DNA of 64,000 nucleotides from Pseudomonas paraeruginosa PA7 (lineage in GTDB: Bacteria > Pseudomonadota > Gammaproteobacteria > Pseudomonadales > Pseudomonadaceae): positions 5,088,001 through 5,152,000 of the forward strand of contig NC_009656.1 of the NCBI RefSeq assembly GCF_000017205.1, written 5' to 3'. Below are positions 26,851 to 38,737 of the stretch, piece after piece (within the stretch, counting starts at the first letter, position 1; each line of letters opens with the position of its first letter). The notes beneath the pieces were generated by a model. It saw nothing but the letters and a program-made list of their open reading frames with translations, was not told where the DNA came from and made no database searches. Position numbers and translations under genes: made by a program.

Positions 26851-27852
26851 CTACCAGCCGACCCCGAGGCCGAAGGTATAGCGGCGCTGGTTGACGTTAC
26901 CGTCGTTGCCGCTGAACTTGTCCCACTCCGCCTTCAGGCTCAACGAGGCCCAGCTGGTCAGCTTGTAGCGGATCCCCGCCTCGGTCTGCAGTTCGTAGTC
27001 CAGGCCCGACTGCAGCGGCTTGCTGACCTCGCCATTGGTGAACAGCTCGAACTGCTTGGCCAGCAGGTAGCGGTTGTAGTCCCATTTGAGGCTCGACGAA
27101 TAGAAGTGCTCCTTCTCGCCGTCGGCGAACTCGTAGTCGTTGCGGTTGACCAGGGTGGCGATGGAGAACGCGCCCAGTTCGTTGTCCCAGAACTGGTAGC
27201 CGGGACCGGTGCCGATGGTGCGCTTCTTCGCCAGGTCCTCGATCATGTCGCGCTTGTAGGCGACCTGGCCCTGCCAGAACCAGTGATCGTCGATGAAGCG
27301 GTCCAGCGCGTACTGGCCGGAATAATTGTCGGTGCTGACCTGGCCGTTCTTCTTCTCGCGGTTGTACTCGCCCTGCATGTTATGGCGCCAGAGCCCATGG
27401 CGGGCGTTGGTCTTGAAGTCGATGTCGTAGTCGGAGACGTCGTTCTCGGCCTGCTTGCGGTCCAGCGAGAAATCGACGTTGCCGTTCCACACCCAGTCCT
27501 GGAGGATCGGCTTGGGCGGCATCATCTGCTGGATGCTGGCCAGCTCCACGGTCTTCGGTTCGCCATTGACCAGCGTCACCTGGCCCGGCCCGGCGGCCTT
27601 GATCCCCCTGGAGTGCTCGCCGGTCTCGGCGTCCTGCTTGACCAGCAGGTTCTGCTCGCTCTCGAAGGTGGAGATCTTGTCCCATTTGAGGGTGATGTCG
27701 CCGCCGTAGTCGGTCTTGAGCAGCAACTTGCCGCCATCGAACAGGGTGATCTTGCCGGTGAGGCGGTCACCGTTCTTCATCCAGACCGTATCGGCGAGGG
27801 TGGAGGTGGAGCTTGCGAGGGCGGCGAGGCACAGCAGAATTCTCGACAACAT
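26851..27852 (-). CDS. DUF481-family outer-membrane protein (copy 1)
   Basis: This 333-residue protein has a signal peptide (SRILLCLAALASSTSTLADT). An SH3-like module follows (VWMKNGDRLTGKITLFDGGK to WDKISTFES), and then a DUF481 beta-barrel with repeated aromatic strands ending in RRYTFGLGVGW. A terminal aromatic residue is the usual outer-membrane insertion signal. It is a clear paralogue of the gene immediately upstream (27973-28974), with the same module order and shared blocks such as GTGPGYQFW. ATG 27852 is preferred over GTG 27858. The function is unknown. Confidence 0.82.
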   Translation of the reverse strand: MLSRILLCLAALASSTSTLADTVWMKNGDRLTGKITLFDGGKLLLKTDYGGDITLKWDKISTFESEQNLLVKQDAETGEHSRGIKAAGPGQVTLVNGEPKTVELASIQQMMPPKPILQDWVWNGNVDFSLDRKQAENDVSDYDIDFKTNARHGLWRHNMQGEYNREKKNGQVSTDNYSGQYALDRFIDDHWFWQGQVAYKRDMIEDLAKKRTIGTGPGYQFWDNELGAFSIATLVNRNDYEFADGEKEHFYSSSLKWDYNRYLLAKQFELFTNGEVSKPLQSGLDYELQTEAGIRYKLTSWASLSLKAEWDKFSGNDGNVNQRRYTFGLGVGW

Positions 27853-27972
27853 GAGCACAAATCAACTGAAGTGGGTTCGAAGAGGCCGGCATTATCCAAA
27901 TGCCGGGCGGCAGAGCAAGGACCGGGGCACGGGCGGTAAAGTTCAGCCGGATCGGCCGAAAGGTGCGTCGGT

Positions 27973-28974
27973 TCACCAGCCGACGCCGATTCCGATCAGG
28001 TAGTGCCGGTCGGACTGGGTACCGCCCGCCGCGCGCAACTGGTCCAGTTCATAAAGGAACGAAAGACGCGCCCAACTGTTCAGGCGGTAACGCAGGCCGT
28101 ATTCGCTGTCGAGCAGGTAATCGATCTGCTCGATGCCCGGCACCAGCACGGTTCCCTTGCTGTACAGCTCCAGCCGGGTCCCGGCGAGCAGCCGCTTGTA
28201 GTCCCATTCCAGCGAGTAGGAGGTGAAGTCCTCGCGCGGCTGGTCGCGCCATTCCAGTTGCCAGCGGCTGATCTCGGCGACCAGGTCGAAACGCCCCAGC
28301 TCGTCGTTCCAGAACTGGTAGCCGGGGCCGGTTCCCAGCGCACGCTGGCGCTCGAGACTGTCGATCCCATCGCGCTGCTGCGAATAGCTGGCGCGCCAGA
28401 ACCAGTGTTCGTCGAAGAAGCGATCGAGATCGTAGTCCAGATCCCAATTGTCCTCGACCTGCCTGCCGTCCTTCTTCTCCCGTTCCACTTCTCCCGCCAG
28501 CACGTGGCGCCAGGCGCCGTGGCGAACCCGGGTATCGCCCTTGAGCTTCCACTCGTCCTTGTCGCTGTCGTTGCGCTTGCTGTCCAACTTGACATCGAGA
28601 TTGCCCTCCCAGACCAGGTCCTCCACCAGCGGTCGTGGCGGCACCATCTGGTGGATGCTGGCCAGCGGGACGGTATGGCTGCCACCATCGACGATCCGCA
28701 CCATGCCCTTGCCCGCCGCCTCCAGGGTTCGGCTACGCTGCCCGGAAACGCCCTGCTGCTTGACCAGCAGGGGTTTGTCGGAACTGATGGTGTCGATATT
28801 CTTCCAATCGATCAGTACCTGCCCGGCGTAGCGGGTCTTCAGCGCCAGCTTGCCGCCGTCCATCAGCACGATTTCGCCGGACAGGCGGTCGCCGTTGTCC
28901 AGCCACACGGTGTCGGCCAGCGCTGGGCCGGACAGCAGTATCAAGACCAATGAACAGAGGGCTCTGAGCGACAT
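27973..28974 (-). CDS. DUF481-family outer-membrane protein (copy 2)
   Basis: This 333-residue protein is built like copy 1: signal peptide (LCSLVLILLSGPALADT), N-terminal module VWLDNGDRLSGEIVLMDGGK, then a barrel ending RHYLIGIGVGW. Shared segments with copy 1 include ASIHQMVPP/ASIQQMMPP, DRFFDEHWFW/DRFIDDHWFW and GTGPGYQFW, so the pair is a tandem duplication that has since diverged. Its ATG (28974-28972) overlaps the divergent alkyltransferase-like ATG (28973-28975). Function is unknown. Confidence 0.82.
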   Translation of the reverse strand: MSLRALCSLVLILLSGPALADTVWLDNGDRLSGEIVLMDGGKLALKTRYAGQVLIDWKNIDTISSDKPLLVKQQGVSGQRSRTLEAAGKGMVRIVDGGSHTVPLASIHQMVPPRPLVEDLVWEGNLDVKLDSKRNDSDKDEWKLKGDTRVRHGAWRHVLAGEVEREKKDGRQVEDNWDLDYDLDRFFDEHWFWRASYSQQRDGIDSLERQRALGTGPGYQFWNDELGRFDLVAEISRWQLEWRDQPREDFTSYSLEWDYKRLLAGTRLELYSKGTVLVPGIEQIDYLLDSEYGLRYRLNSWARLSFLYELDQLRAAGGTQSDRHYLIGIGVGW

Positions 28975-29356
28975 GGGCGTTCACAAGGCGGACAGGAAAG
29001 GGAAAACCGGCGAGCATGCCTGGACCGGCAGCGACCCGGCAAGCGCCCAGGCGCGCCGCGAGGCCCTGTACCTGGTGCTGGCGCAAGTGCCGCCGGGCCG
29101 GGTGGTCAGCTACGGCCAGCTGGCCGAAATGGCCGGTCTCGGCCGCGCCGCGCGCTGGGTCGGGCGAACCCTCGGCCAACTGCCGGCGGACACGCGCCTG
29201 CCCTGGCACCGGGTGCTCGGCGCCGGCGGCCGCATCAGCCTGCCGGCGGACAGCCCCGGCGGCCGCGAGCAGCGCACGCGCCTGCGCGAGGAAGGCGTCC
29301 TCCTGCACAACGACAGGGTGGACATACGTCGGCATGGCTGGCTTACAGCGAAGTAG
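28973..29356 (+). CDS. Alkyltransferase-like protein (ATL) of DNA repair
   Basis: This 127-residue protein has the DNA-binding domain of O6-alkylguanine transferases: RVVSYGQLAEMAGLGRAARW (recognition helix) and LPWHRVLGAGGRI. The PCHR active-site cysteine is replaced by Trp (PWHR), the mark of ATL proteins, which bind alkylated guanine and hand it to nucleotide excision repair without transferring the alkyl group. The first 25 residues look like an unconserved extension. The chosen ATG overlaps the divergent DUF481 start; a later non-ATG start is possible. ampG lies 42 bases downstream. Confidence 0.88.
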   Translation: MGVHKADRKGKTGEHAWTGSDPASAQARREALYLVLAQVPPGRVVSYGQLAEMAGLGRAARWVGRTLGQLPADTRLPWHRVLGAGGRISLPADSPGGREQRTRLREEGVLLHNDRVDIRRHGWLTAK

Positions 29357-29398
29357 AGCGGTTAGAGTGCGCGTTATTTTTTGCGGAACGGTTACCTC

Positions 29399-31183
29399 AT
29401 GACTCAGCAATCCTGGCGAGAGGCCCTGGTCGCCTACAAGTCTCCCGCCAGCCTGGCCCTCCTGCTGCTCGGCTTCGCCGCCGGCCTGCCGACCATGCTG
29501 GTGTTCAACACCCTGTCGGTATGGTTGCGCGAGGCAGGCGTGGCGCGGGACACCATCGGTTTCGCCAGTTGGCTGGGTCTGGTGTACGCCTTCAAGTGGG
29601 TCTGGTCGCCGATGCTCGACCAATGGCGCCTGCCCATCGTCGGCCGTCTCGGCCGGCGCCGCTCCTGGCTGGTGTTCTCGCAGGTGCTGATCGCCCTCGG
29701 CCTGCTCGGCATGGCCCTGTGCAACCCGCAGAACCACCTGCCCTGGCTGATCGGCCTGGCCCTGCTGGTGGCGTTCGCCTCGGCGACCCAGGATATCGCG
29801 ATCGACGCCTACCGCCTGGAAATCGCCGAGGACAGTCGCCAGGCCGCCCTCGCCGCCTGCTACATGACCGGCTACCGCGCGGCGATCCTGCTGGCCAGCG
29901 CCGGCGCGCTGATCCTCGCCGAATGGTTCGGCTCCACCAGTCTCAACTACAGCCAGACGGCCTGGGGCCTGACCTACGCGCTGTTCGCCCTGCTCATCCT
30001 GCCCGGCCTGGTCACCAGCCTGCTGATCCGCGAGCCGGCGGTGGACGTGCCGATCCACGTCAATCCGTCGCGCTTCGATTTCAACCACCAGTTGCTCTCG
30101 GTGCTCCTGTTGCTGATCCTGCTGATCTCGCTGCCGGCGATGATCACCGCCCTGCTCGACCGCGCCTGGCCACGCGCCGGCCTCTACGCCCTGCTGATGG
30201 GGATCTGCCTGTCGCCCTGGGGGCGCCAGCAGATCCGCCCGGTCCGCGAACTGCTCGCCACCGTGCGCCGGCCGCTGCTGGTGGCGGCGCGCGGCAAGGA
30301 AGTGCCACTGTTCGATTTCGTCCACCAGGCGGTCTCGGTGATGGTCCTGATCATCCTCCTGGTCACTGTCACCGCCATGTGCCGCGCCTACTACTCCGGG
30401 GCCTGGCCGCGCGGCACGCTGTTCCTGCTGATCGCCGCGTCCTGCCTGTCGGCGCCCGGACGCCTGCTGATGGCCCCGGTGCTGACGCCGATCACCGAGT
30501 TCGTCCAGCGCTACCGCTGGCAGGCCCTGCTGCTGCTCGGCCTGATCTCCACCTATCGACTGTCGGACACGGTGATGGGTGTGATGGCCGGGGTGTTCTA
30601 CATCGACATGGGTTTCTCCAAGGAAGTCATCGCCAGCGTCAGCAAGGTCTTCGGCGTGCTCATGACCCTGATCGGCGCCGCCGCCGGCGGGGTGCTGATC
30701 GCCCGCTTCAGCATTCTCTCGATCCTGTTCATCGGCGGCGCCGCCTCGGCCACCACCAACCTGCTGTTCGCCATGCTCGCCCAACTCGGCCCGCTGCATG
30801 CCGAGGCCCTGCCCAGCCACGACGTGTTCAGCCTGGTGATGGCGCTGGAACCGCACGTGCTGATGCTGGTGATGACCATCACCCTCGACAACTTCAGCGG
30901 CGGCCTCGCCGCCTCGGCCTTCGTCGCCTACCTGTCGAGCCTGACCAACCTGAAGTTCTCCGCCACCCAGTACGCCATGCTCAGTTCGACCATGCTCCTG
31001 CTGCCGCGCTTCATCGGCGGTTACTCCGGAACCATGGTCGAAAGCCTCGGCTACGAGCGCTTCTTCTACGTCACCGCGGTGATGGGCATTCCCACCCTGC
31101 TGCTGATCGGCTGGCTGTGGCTGCGCCGCGCGCCGACCAGCGAGACGCCGGCGCCGGGGCACCAGAACGCCGAGCAACACTGA
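29399..31183 (+). CDS. ampG: AmpG muropeptide permease
   Basis: This inner-membrane MFS permease imports GlcNAc-anhydro-muropeptides for cell wall recycling; it is required for AmpR-controlled AmpC beta-lactamase induction. Its 594 residues and about 14 hydrophobic segments match P. aeruginosa AmpG, which has two extra helices compared with E. coli. Landmarks are GFAAGLPTMLVFNTLSVWL at the N-terminus and AFVAYLSSLTNLKFSATQYA in the C-half. ATG 29399 starts MTQQSWREAL; a GTG-type start 18 bases upstream is rejected. A terminator follows. Confidence 0.96.
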   Translation: MTQQSWREALVAYKSPASLALLLLGFAAGLPTMLVFNTLSVWLREAGVARDTIGFASWLGLVYAFKWVWSPMLDQWRLPIVGRLGRRRSWLVFSQVLIALGLLGMALCNPQNHLPWLIGLALLVAFASATQDIAIDAYRLEIAEDSRQAALAACYMTGYRAAILLASAGALILAEWFGSTSLNYSQTAWGLTYALFALLILPGLVTSLLIREPAVDVPIHVNPSRFDFNHQLLSVLLLLILLISLPAMITALLDRAWPRAGLYALLMGICLSPWGRQQIRPVRELLATVRRPLLVAARGKEVPLFDFVHQAVSVMVLIILLVTVTAMCRAYYSGAWPRGTLFLLIAASCLSAPGRLLMAPVLTPITEFVQRYRWQALLLLGLISTYRLSDTVMGVMAGVFYIDMGFSKEVIASVSKVFGVLMTLIGAAAGGVLIARFSILSILFIGGAASATTNLLFAMLAQLGPLHAEALPSHDVFSLVMALEPHVLMLVMTITLDNFSGGLAASAFVAYLSSLTNLKFSATQYAMLSSTMLLLPRFIGGYSGTMVESLGYERFFYVTAVMGIPTLLLIGWLWLRRAPTSETPAPGHQNAEQH

Positions 31184-31191
31184 GTCGAATG

Positions 31192-31220
31192 AAAAAAGGC
31201 CGGCGAATGCCGGCCTTTCT
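31192..31220. terminator. Terminator between ampG and mscS
   Basis: AAAAAAGGCCGGC pairs with GCCGGCCTTTCT around GAAT. It is roughly symmetrical and can serve both convergent genes. Confidence 0.9.
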
Positions 31221-31237
31221 CGTGGTCGCCCGCGCCG

Positions 31238-32074
31238 TCAGTCGGCCAATGCGCCCTGCACCACCTTGACCACCCGCTGCGGGAACGGGATGCCGATGCC
31301 TTCCTTGCCCAGCGCGTCGCGGGCCTTCTCGTTGAACATGAACATCACGTCCCAGTAGTCGGCGTTCTTCACCCAGACCCGCAGGGACAGGGTGATCGCA
31401 CTCTCGCCGAGGTTGGCCACCACCGCCACCGGCGCCGGATCCTTGAGCACGCGCGGGTCGTCGGCCATGGCCAGGAGGATGTTCTGCGCGCTCTTCAGGT
31501 CGGCGTCGTAGTCGATGCCGACATCGAAGATCACCTTGCGCAGCGGCTCGGCCGAATAGTTGGTCACCGTGCCGTTGGACAGCGCGCCGTTGGGCACGAT
31601 GATCCGCTTGTTGTCACCGCTGCGCAGCACGGTGTGGAAGATCAGGATCGAATCCACTGTGCCGGACACGCCCTGCGCCTCGATCCAGTCGCCGACCTTG
31701 AACGGGCGGAACAGCAGGATCAGCACGCCGCCGGCGAAGTTCGCCAGGCTGCCCTGCAGGGCCAGGCCGATGGCCAGGCCGGCGGCACCGATGGCGGCGA
31801 CGAAGCTGGTGGTCTGGATGCCGATCATCGAGGCCACGCTGACCACCAGCAGGATCTTCAGGACGATGCTCACCAGGCTGCCGACGAAGCCCTGCAGGGT
31901 ACGGTCGACGCTGCGCTTGGCAAGCAACCCGCCGACCCGCCCGGTCAGGGTGTTGATCAGCCACCAGCCGACCGCCAGGGTCAGCAGCGCCAGGGCGACC
32001 TTGCCACTGTACTCCAGCACCACCGGCAACCAGGACTCGGTCTGCTGCACCAGTCGGTCGTAGTTCAATTCCAT
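31238..32074 (-). CDS. mscS: MscS-type small-conductance mechanosensitive channel
   Basis: This 278-residue channel releases solutes on hypo-osmotic shock. It has three N-terminal TM helices; the pore-lining TM3 reads FVAAIGAAGLAIGLALQGSL with the characteristic Ala/Gly pattern, and is followed by NFAGGVLILLFRPFKVGDWI (the signature) and a beta-rich vestibule domain with VPNGALSNGTVTNYS. The length equals that of classical MscS. It is transcribed alone. The 231 bases upstream, to the yajQ stop, hold no gene I can support. Confidence 0.93.
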   Translation of the reverse strand: MELNYDRLVQQTESWLPVVLEYSGKVALALLTLAVGWWLINTLTGRVGGLLAKRSVDRTLQGFVGSLVSIVLKILLVVSVASMIGIQTTSFVAAIGAAGLAIGLALQGSLANFAGGVLILLFRPFKVGDWIEAQGVSGTVDSILIFHTVLRSGDNKRIIVPNGALSNGTVTNYSAEPLRKVIFDVGIDYDADLKSAQNILLAMADDPRVLKDPAPVAVVANLGESAITLSLRVWVKNADYWDVMFMFNEKARDALGKEGIGIPFPQRVVKVVQGALAD

Positions 32075-32305
32075 GCATTACCTCCATTCTCGAGAAACAC
32101 CCACCCGTGCGGCACGGAAAACGGGGCGGGCTCTTGCAGATTCCTGCCCGGAGACGCCGCGCGACGGTTTCCGGACCTGGACACGAATCGGCGCAGCGCG
32201 GATGGCCCGGCGCTGCGCCGACAGGGAGAGGCATCGCCGGAGACGCCGCGGCGGCGCTACTCCTATTGCGATGCCCGGGATGGCGAGAGGTTCCGAAAAA
32301 CCTCG

Positions 32306-34935
<2,630 letters not shown>

Positions 34936-34984
34936 AGCGCGCTACCCTGCCCGCCACCCTCTTCGCCACGAAACATCCGAGCCC

Positions 34985-37081
34985 ATGAACCTGCGCCAGC
35001 GCCTCGACAACCTGCCCGTCGGACAGAAACTGCTCGCCGCCCTGCTGATCCTGCTGGCCACCGTGCTGCTGGTGGCCAACCTGGCGTTCATCAGCGCCGC
35101 CTACTGGATCTCCCAGGAAAGCGTCGCGCCCCAGGCCATGCAGACCATCGGCCGGCTGATCGCCAACCCGGCGCTGAGCCAGCCGGCGCTCAGTTCGCCG
35201 CAGACCGCCGAGGTCCTGCTGCGCCAGCTCAACGACTACCAGCCGCTGCGCGCCGCCGCCCTGTACGACAGCAACGGCCTGATGCTGGCCGACCTGCAGC
35301 GCGGCGATACCCTCAAGCTGCCGGCCCGGCTCGATCGCCTGGAACACTGGCGACGCGGCGAATATCGCCTCAATGCGCTGATCGAGCTACCACAGGAAAA
35401 CGCCCGCCCCGGCTACCTGCTGCTGGTGGCCAGCGGTGAGCTGCCCAGCGCCTTCTACACCGGGACCCTCACCGCCAGCCTGGCGATCCTCGGTATCAGC
35501 GTGCTGCTCTGGCTGCTGGTGGCGCAGCAGATCCGCCGCCTGATCACCCGGCCGATCCGCGACCTGGAGGAACTCTCGCGCCAGGTCACCCGCGAGGAAA
35601 ACTACGCGCTGCGGGCCCAGCGCGGCAACGGCGACGAGATCGGCCGCCTGGCCGACGCCTTCAACACCATGCTGACCCGCATCGAAGCCCGCGAGCAGCA
35701 GCTCAAGCGCGCCCGCGACGACGCCCAGGAGGCGGTCGAGCAGGCCCAGAGCCTGGCCGAGGAAACCCGCCGCTCGAACCGCAAGCTGGAACTGGAAGTG
35801 CAGGTGCGCAGCAAGATCGAGAAGAAGCTCACCGGTTTCCAGCACTACCTCAACAGCATCATCGACTCCATGCCCTCGGCGCTGATCGCGGTGGACGAGC
35901 AGCTCTATGTCACCCAGTGGAACCAGGAAGCCAGCCAGCTTTCCGGCACCAGCCTGGACGACGCGGTGAACCAGCCGGTGTTCCTTGCCTTCCCCTCGCT
36001 CAAGCCGTTCCTCCCGCAGCTCACCCGCGCCGCCGAGAAACACAGCGTGGAGCGCGTAGAAAGGGTCACCTGGGCACTGATCGACACCCCGCGCCACTAT
36101 GCCCTGACCTTCTATCCGCTGATGGGCGGCACCGGCCGTGGCGCGGTGATCCGCATCGACGACATCACCCAGCGCCTGAGCCTGGAAGAAGTGATGGTGC
36201 AATCGGAGAAGATGCTTTCGGTCGGCAGCCTCGCCGCCGGCATGGCCCACGAGATCAACAACCCGCTCGGTGCGATCCTGCACAACGTACAGAACATCAA
36301 GCGACGCCTGTCCCCGGAGCTGGCGAAGAACGTCGAGCTGGCCGCCGAGGTCGGCGTGCCGCTGGAAGACATCAATCACTACCTCGATGGTCGCGACATC
36401 CCGCGCCTGCTTGAAGGCATCCAGCACGCCGGCTCGCGGGCGGCGAAGATCGTCACCCACATGCTCGCCTTCAGCCGCCGCAGCCACCGGCAGATGACCG
36501 CCTGCGAGCTGCCCGCGCTGATCGAACAGGCGGTGGAGATCGCCGGCAACGATTTCGACCTGGCCGAGGGTTTCGACTTCAAGTCGCTGCAGATCGTCCA
36601 TGAGTTCGACCCCAACCTGGGGCCGGTGCCGGTGATCGCCAACGAGGTCGAGCAGGTCCTGCTCAACCTGCTGAAGAACGCCGCCCAGGCCATCCACCAG
36701 CGCGACGACGAAGAGGAAGGCGAGCAAGGCCGGATCGTCCTGCGTACGCGTCTGGTGCCGCCCTGGGCGGAAGTCCAGGTGGAAGACAACGGCAGCGGCA
36801 TGCCGGAGCTGGTGCGCAAGCGGATCTTCGAGCCGTTCTTCACCACCAAGGAAGTCGGCCAGGGTACCGGCCTCGGCCTGTCGGTCTCGTATTTCATCAT
36901 CACCAACAATCACAAGGGCCAGATGGAGGTGCGCTCGGAACTCGGCCGTGGCACCTGCTTCAGCATCCGCCTGCCGCTGGAGAGCACCGGACTGGTCGCC
37001 CCGGCACAGGCCAAGGCCCTGCCACCCGCCCTGCCGCAGCCGGGCAGCAGCCTGCGGCGTGGCGACGAAGAGGAAGGTTGA
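34985..37081 (+). CDS. Membrane sensor histidine kinase (HAMP-PAS-HisKA)
   Basis: This 698-residue protein has TM1 at about 15-38, a periplasmic domain, TM2 at about 155-180, a HAMP domain ([18 protein letters not shown]), a coiled coil, a PAS domain ([19 protein letters not shown]), HisKA with [20 protein letters not shown], and HATPase boxes [23 protein letters not shown] and [11 protein letters not shown]. It corresponds to the P. aeruginosa kinase reported to affect swarming and biofilm formation (PA4398). No cognate regulator is adjacent, but the REC-DEQHF gene two genes upstream is a candidate partner by position. Confidence 0.92.
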   Translation: MNLRQRLDNLPVGQKLLAALLILLATVLLVANLAFISAAYWISQESVAPQAMQTIGRLIANPALSQPALSSPQTAEVLLRQLNDYQPLRAAALYDSNGLMLADLQRGDTLKLPARLDRLEHWRRGEYRLNALIELPQENARPGYLLLVASGELPSAFYTGTLTASLAILGISVLLWLLVAQQIRRLITRPIRDLEELSRQVTREENYALRAQRGNGDEIGRLADAFNTMLTRIEAREQQLKRARDDAQEAVEQAQSLAEETRRSNRKLELEVQVRSKIEKKLTGFQHYLNSIIDSMPSALIAVDEQLYVTQWNQEASQLSGTSLDDAVNQPVFLAFPSLKPFLPQLTRAAEKHSVERVERVTWALIDTPRHYALTFYPLMGGTGRGAVIRIDDITQRLSLEEVMVQSEKMLSVGSLAAGMAHEINNPLGAILHNVQNIKRRLSPELAKNVELAAEVGVPLEDINHYLDGRDIPRLLEGIQHAGSRAAKIVTHMLAFSRRSHRQMTACELPALIEQAVEIAGNDFDLAEGFDFKSLQIVHEFDPNLGPVPVIANEVEQVLLNLLKNAAQAIHQRDDEEEGEQGRIVLRTRLVPPWAEVQVEDNGSGMPELVRKRIFEPFFTTKEVGQGTGLGLSVSYFIITNNHKGQMEVRSELGRGTCFSIRLPLESTGLVAPAQAKALPPALPQPGSSLRRGDEEEG

Positions 37082-37085
37082 AGCC

Positions 37086-37664
37086 ATGGGCAATCGATTG
37101 TCGAAGATCTACACCCGCACCGGCGACCGCGGCGAGACCGGCCTGGCCGGCGGACGCAGGGTACCCAAGAGCCATCCGCGCATCGAGGCGATCGGCGCGG
37201 TCGACGAGTTGAACAGCCAGTTGGGCCTGCTCCTGGCCGAGCTGCTGGAAGCGCGTGGCGCACATCCCGGCCTGGAGGAGATCGTCCAGGCGCTGGCGCC
37301 GGTGCAACACCGCCTGTTCGACCTCGGTGGGGAGTTGGCGATGCCGGAGTACCAGGCCCTGGACGAGACGGAAGTGGCACGCCTGGAAAGCTGCATCGAC
37401 CGCTGGAACGACGAGCTGGGCCCGCTGAAGAATTTCATCCTCCCCGGCGGTTCCCGCCTGGTCGCCCTGGCCCATGTCTGCCGCAGCCTGGCGCGCCGCG
37501 CCGAACGGCGCTGCCAGGCGCTGGACCAGGAAGAAACGCTGGATGGCGTCGGCCTGCGCTACCTGAACCGGCTCTCCGACCTGCTGTTCGTCGCCGCCCG
37601 CGCCATCGCCCGGCGCCAGGGCGTGGCGGAGATCCTCTGGGAGGCGGCGGCAAAACCGGACTGA
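37086..37664 (+). CDS. PduO-type cob(I)alamin adenosyltransferase
   Basis: This 192-residue enzyme adenosylates corrinoids to coenzyme B12. The family N-terminus KIYTRTGDRGETGLAGGRRV binds ATP, and AIGAVDELNSQLG, PGGSRLVALAHVCRSLARRAER and YLNRLSDLLFVAAR are typical of the PduO/MMAB fold. It starts 4 bases after the kinase stop, so it is cotranscribed. ATG 37086 was chosen as the conserved start. Confidence 0.93.
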   Translation: MGNRLSKIYTRTGDRGETGLAGGRRVPKSHPRIEAIGAVDELNSQLGLLLAELLEARGAHPGLEEIVQALAPVQHRLFDLGGELAMPEYQALDETEVARLESCIDRWNDELGPLKNFILPGGSRLVALAHVCRSLARRAERRCQALDQEETLDGVGLRYLNRLSDLLFVAARAIARRQGVAEILWEAAAKPD

Positions 37665-37691
37665 CGGGGAGCGAGGGCGCGGCATCGAGAC

Positions 37692-37726
37692 GAAAAAAAA
37701 AGGAGGCCGAAGCCTCCTTTTCTTCG
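37692..37726. terminator. Terminator between the adenosyltransferase and the Nudix-ThiE gene
   Basis: A long A-run followed by GGAGGC/GCCTCC stem and TTTTCTTCG. It can serve both convergent genes. Confidence 0.88.
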
Positions 37727-37733
37727 TCCACCG

Positions 37734-38681
37734 TCAAAGGCCGCCCGGCCAGAACGCACGGATACCCGCCACGCCCTGGGCTCCATGCTCCCAAGCCTGC
37801 TCGGCCTGCTGCGGACCGACGCCACCCAGCAGGTAGACCGGCTGGTTGAAGCCGGCGATCAGTTCGGCGGCCTTGTCCCAGCCCAGCGCCGGCGCGCCGG
37901 GATGGCTCTCGGTCGGCTGTACCGGCGACAGGGTGACGAACTCCACGCCCATCGAGGCGGCCAGGGCCAGCTCCTCCGCGTCGTGGCAGGAAGCCGCCAG
38001 CAGGCGCCCTTCGGGAAACGGCCGACCGGCGCTGGCATACTTGCGCAGCTGGGCGGAGGTCAGGTGCCAGCCGGCGGCCGGGAAGTCGCCCAGCCATTCC
38101 AGCGGGCCCTTGAGCATCAGTTGCGCCTTGCCGGCGCAGAGCCCCTGGATATCGATGGCGAGATCGCGGTACTCGGGACTGAACATGTTGGGCGCGCGCA
38201 GCTGGATCAGGCGGATGCCCGACTCCAGTGCCTTGCGCACGCCGCTGATCAGTTCGCCCGGCTCCAGGCCATCCGGCGTGATCAGGTAGTGCGCCGGCAG
38301 GCGCGCGGCCTGGACGATCGGCACATTGGCGGCGGGGAACTCGTAGTCCGCCAGCTCGCGCGGCTCCGCCCAGGCCAGCGGCTGGCCTTCGGCGCCATGC
38401 GGCTCGCCGGAGAAACCATCGACCTCCCAGACATCGAGCAGCACGTGCTTGTCGGCATAGTCGTGGCGCACCTGGATCAGCGGGCGGGCCCGCTCGACGC
38501 GAATGCCCAGCTCCTCTTCCAGTTCACGGGCCAGCGCCACGCGCACCGGCTCGCCCTCCTCCACCTTGCCGCCGGGAAACTCCCACAGGCCGCCCTGGTG
38601 CTTGTCTTCCGGCCGCCGGGCGATCAGCACCCGGCCATCGGAGCCACGAATCACGGCCGCGGCGACATGTACTCGTTTCAC
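37734..38681 (-). CDS. mutT: Nudix hydrolase (MutT-like) fused to a ThiE-like domain
   Basis: This 315-residue two-domain protein has an N-terminal Nudix domain (about 1-130) with an intact Nudix box: GGKVEEGEPVRVALARELEE then ELGI. That is typical of 8-oxo-dGTP pyrophosphohydrolase, which sanitises the nucleotide pool. The C-terminal half (about 135-310) is ThiE/TenI-like: HYLITPDGLE, IRLIQLRAPN, GWHLTSAQL, VEFVTLSPVQPTESHPG and YLLGGVGPQQ. This fusion is known in many Pseudomonas; what the second domain does is unclear. ATG 38681 begins MKRVHVAAAVI. Confidence 0.93.
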   Translation of the reverse strand: MKRVHVAAAVIRGSDGRVLIARRPEDKHQGGLWEFPGGKVEEGEPVRVALARELEEELGIRVERARPLIQVRHDYADKHVLLDVWEVDGFSGEPHGAEGQPLAWAEPRELADYEFPAANVPIVQAARLPAHYLITPDGLEPGELISGVRKALESGIRLIQLRAPNMFSPEYRDLAIDIQGLCAGKAQLMLKGPLEWLGDFPAAGWHLTSAQLRKYASAGRPFPEGRLLAASCHDAEELALAASMGVEFVTLSPVQPTESHPGAPALGWDKAAELIAGFNQPVYLLGGVGPQQAEQAWEHGAQGVAGIRAFWPGGL

Positions 38682-38737
38682 GGATCATCTCCTCGCTACT
38701 GCCGCCGCGCACCGCCTGGGACGGTACCGACGGTCAA

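Noticed and set aside
28733..31180. Minus-strand open frame of about 815 codons opposite ampG
   Set aside because: The translation is Gln/Glu/Gly/Arg-rich, without domains, and covers three real genes; antisense artefact.
32075..32305. Possible small gene between mscS and yajQ
   Set aside because: No start with an RBS and no conserved protein are visible; only a repeated CGGAGACGCCGCG-like string, probably chance in GC-rich DNA.
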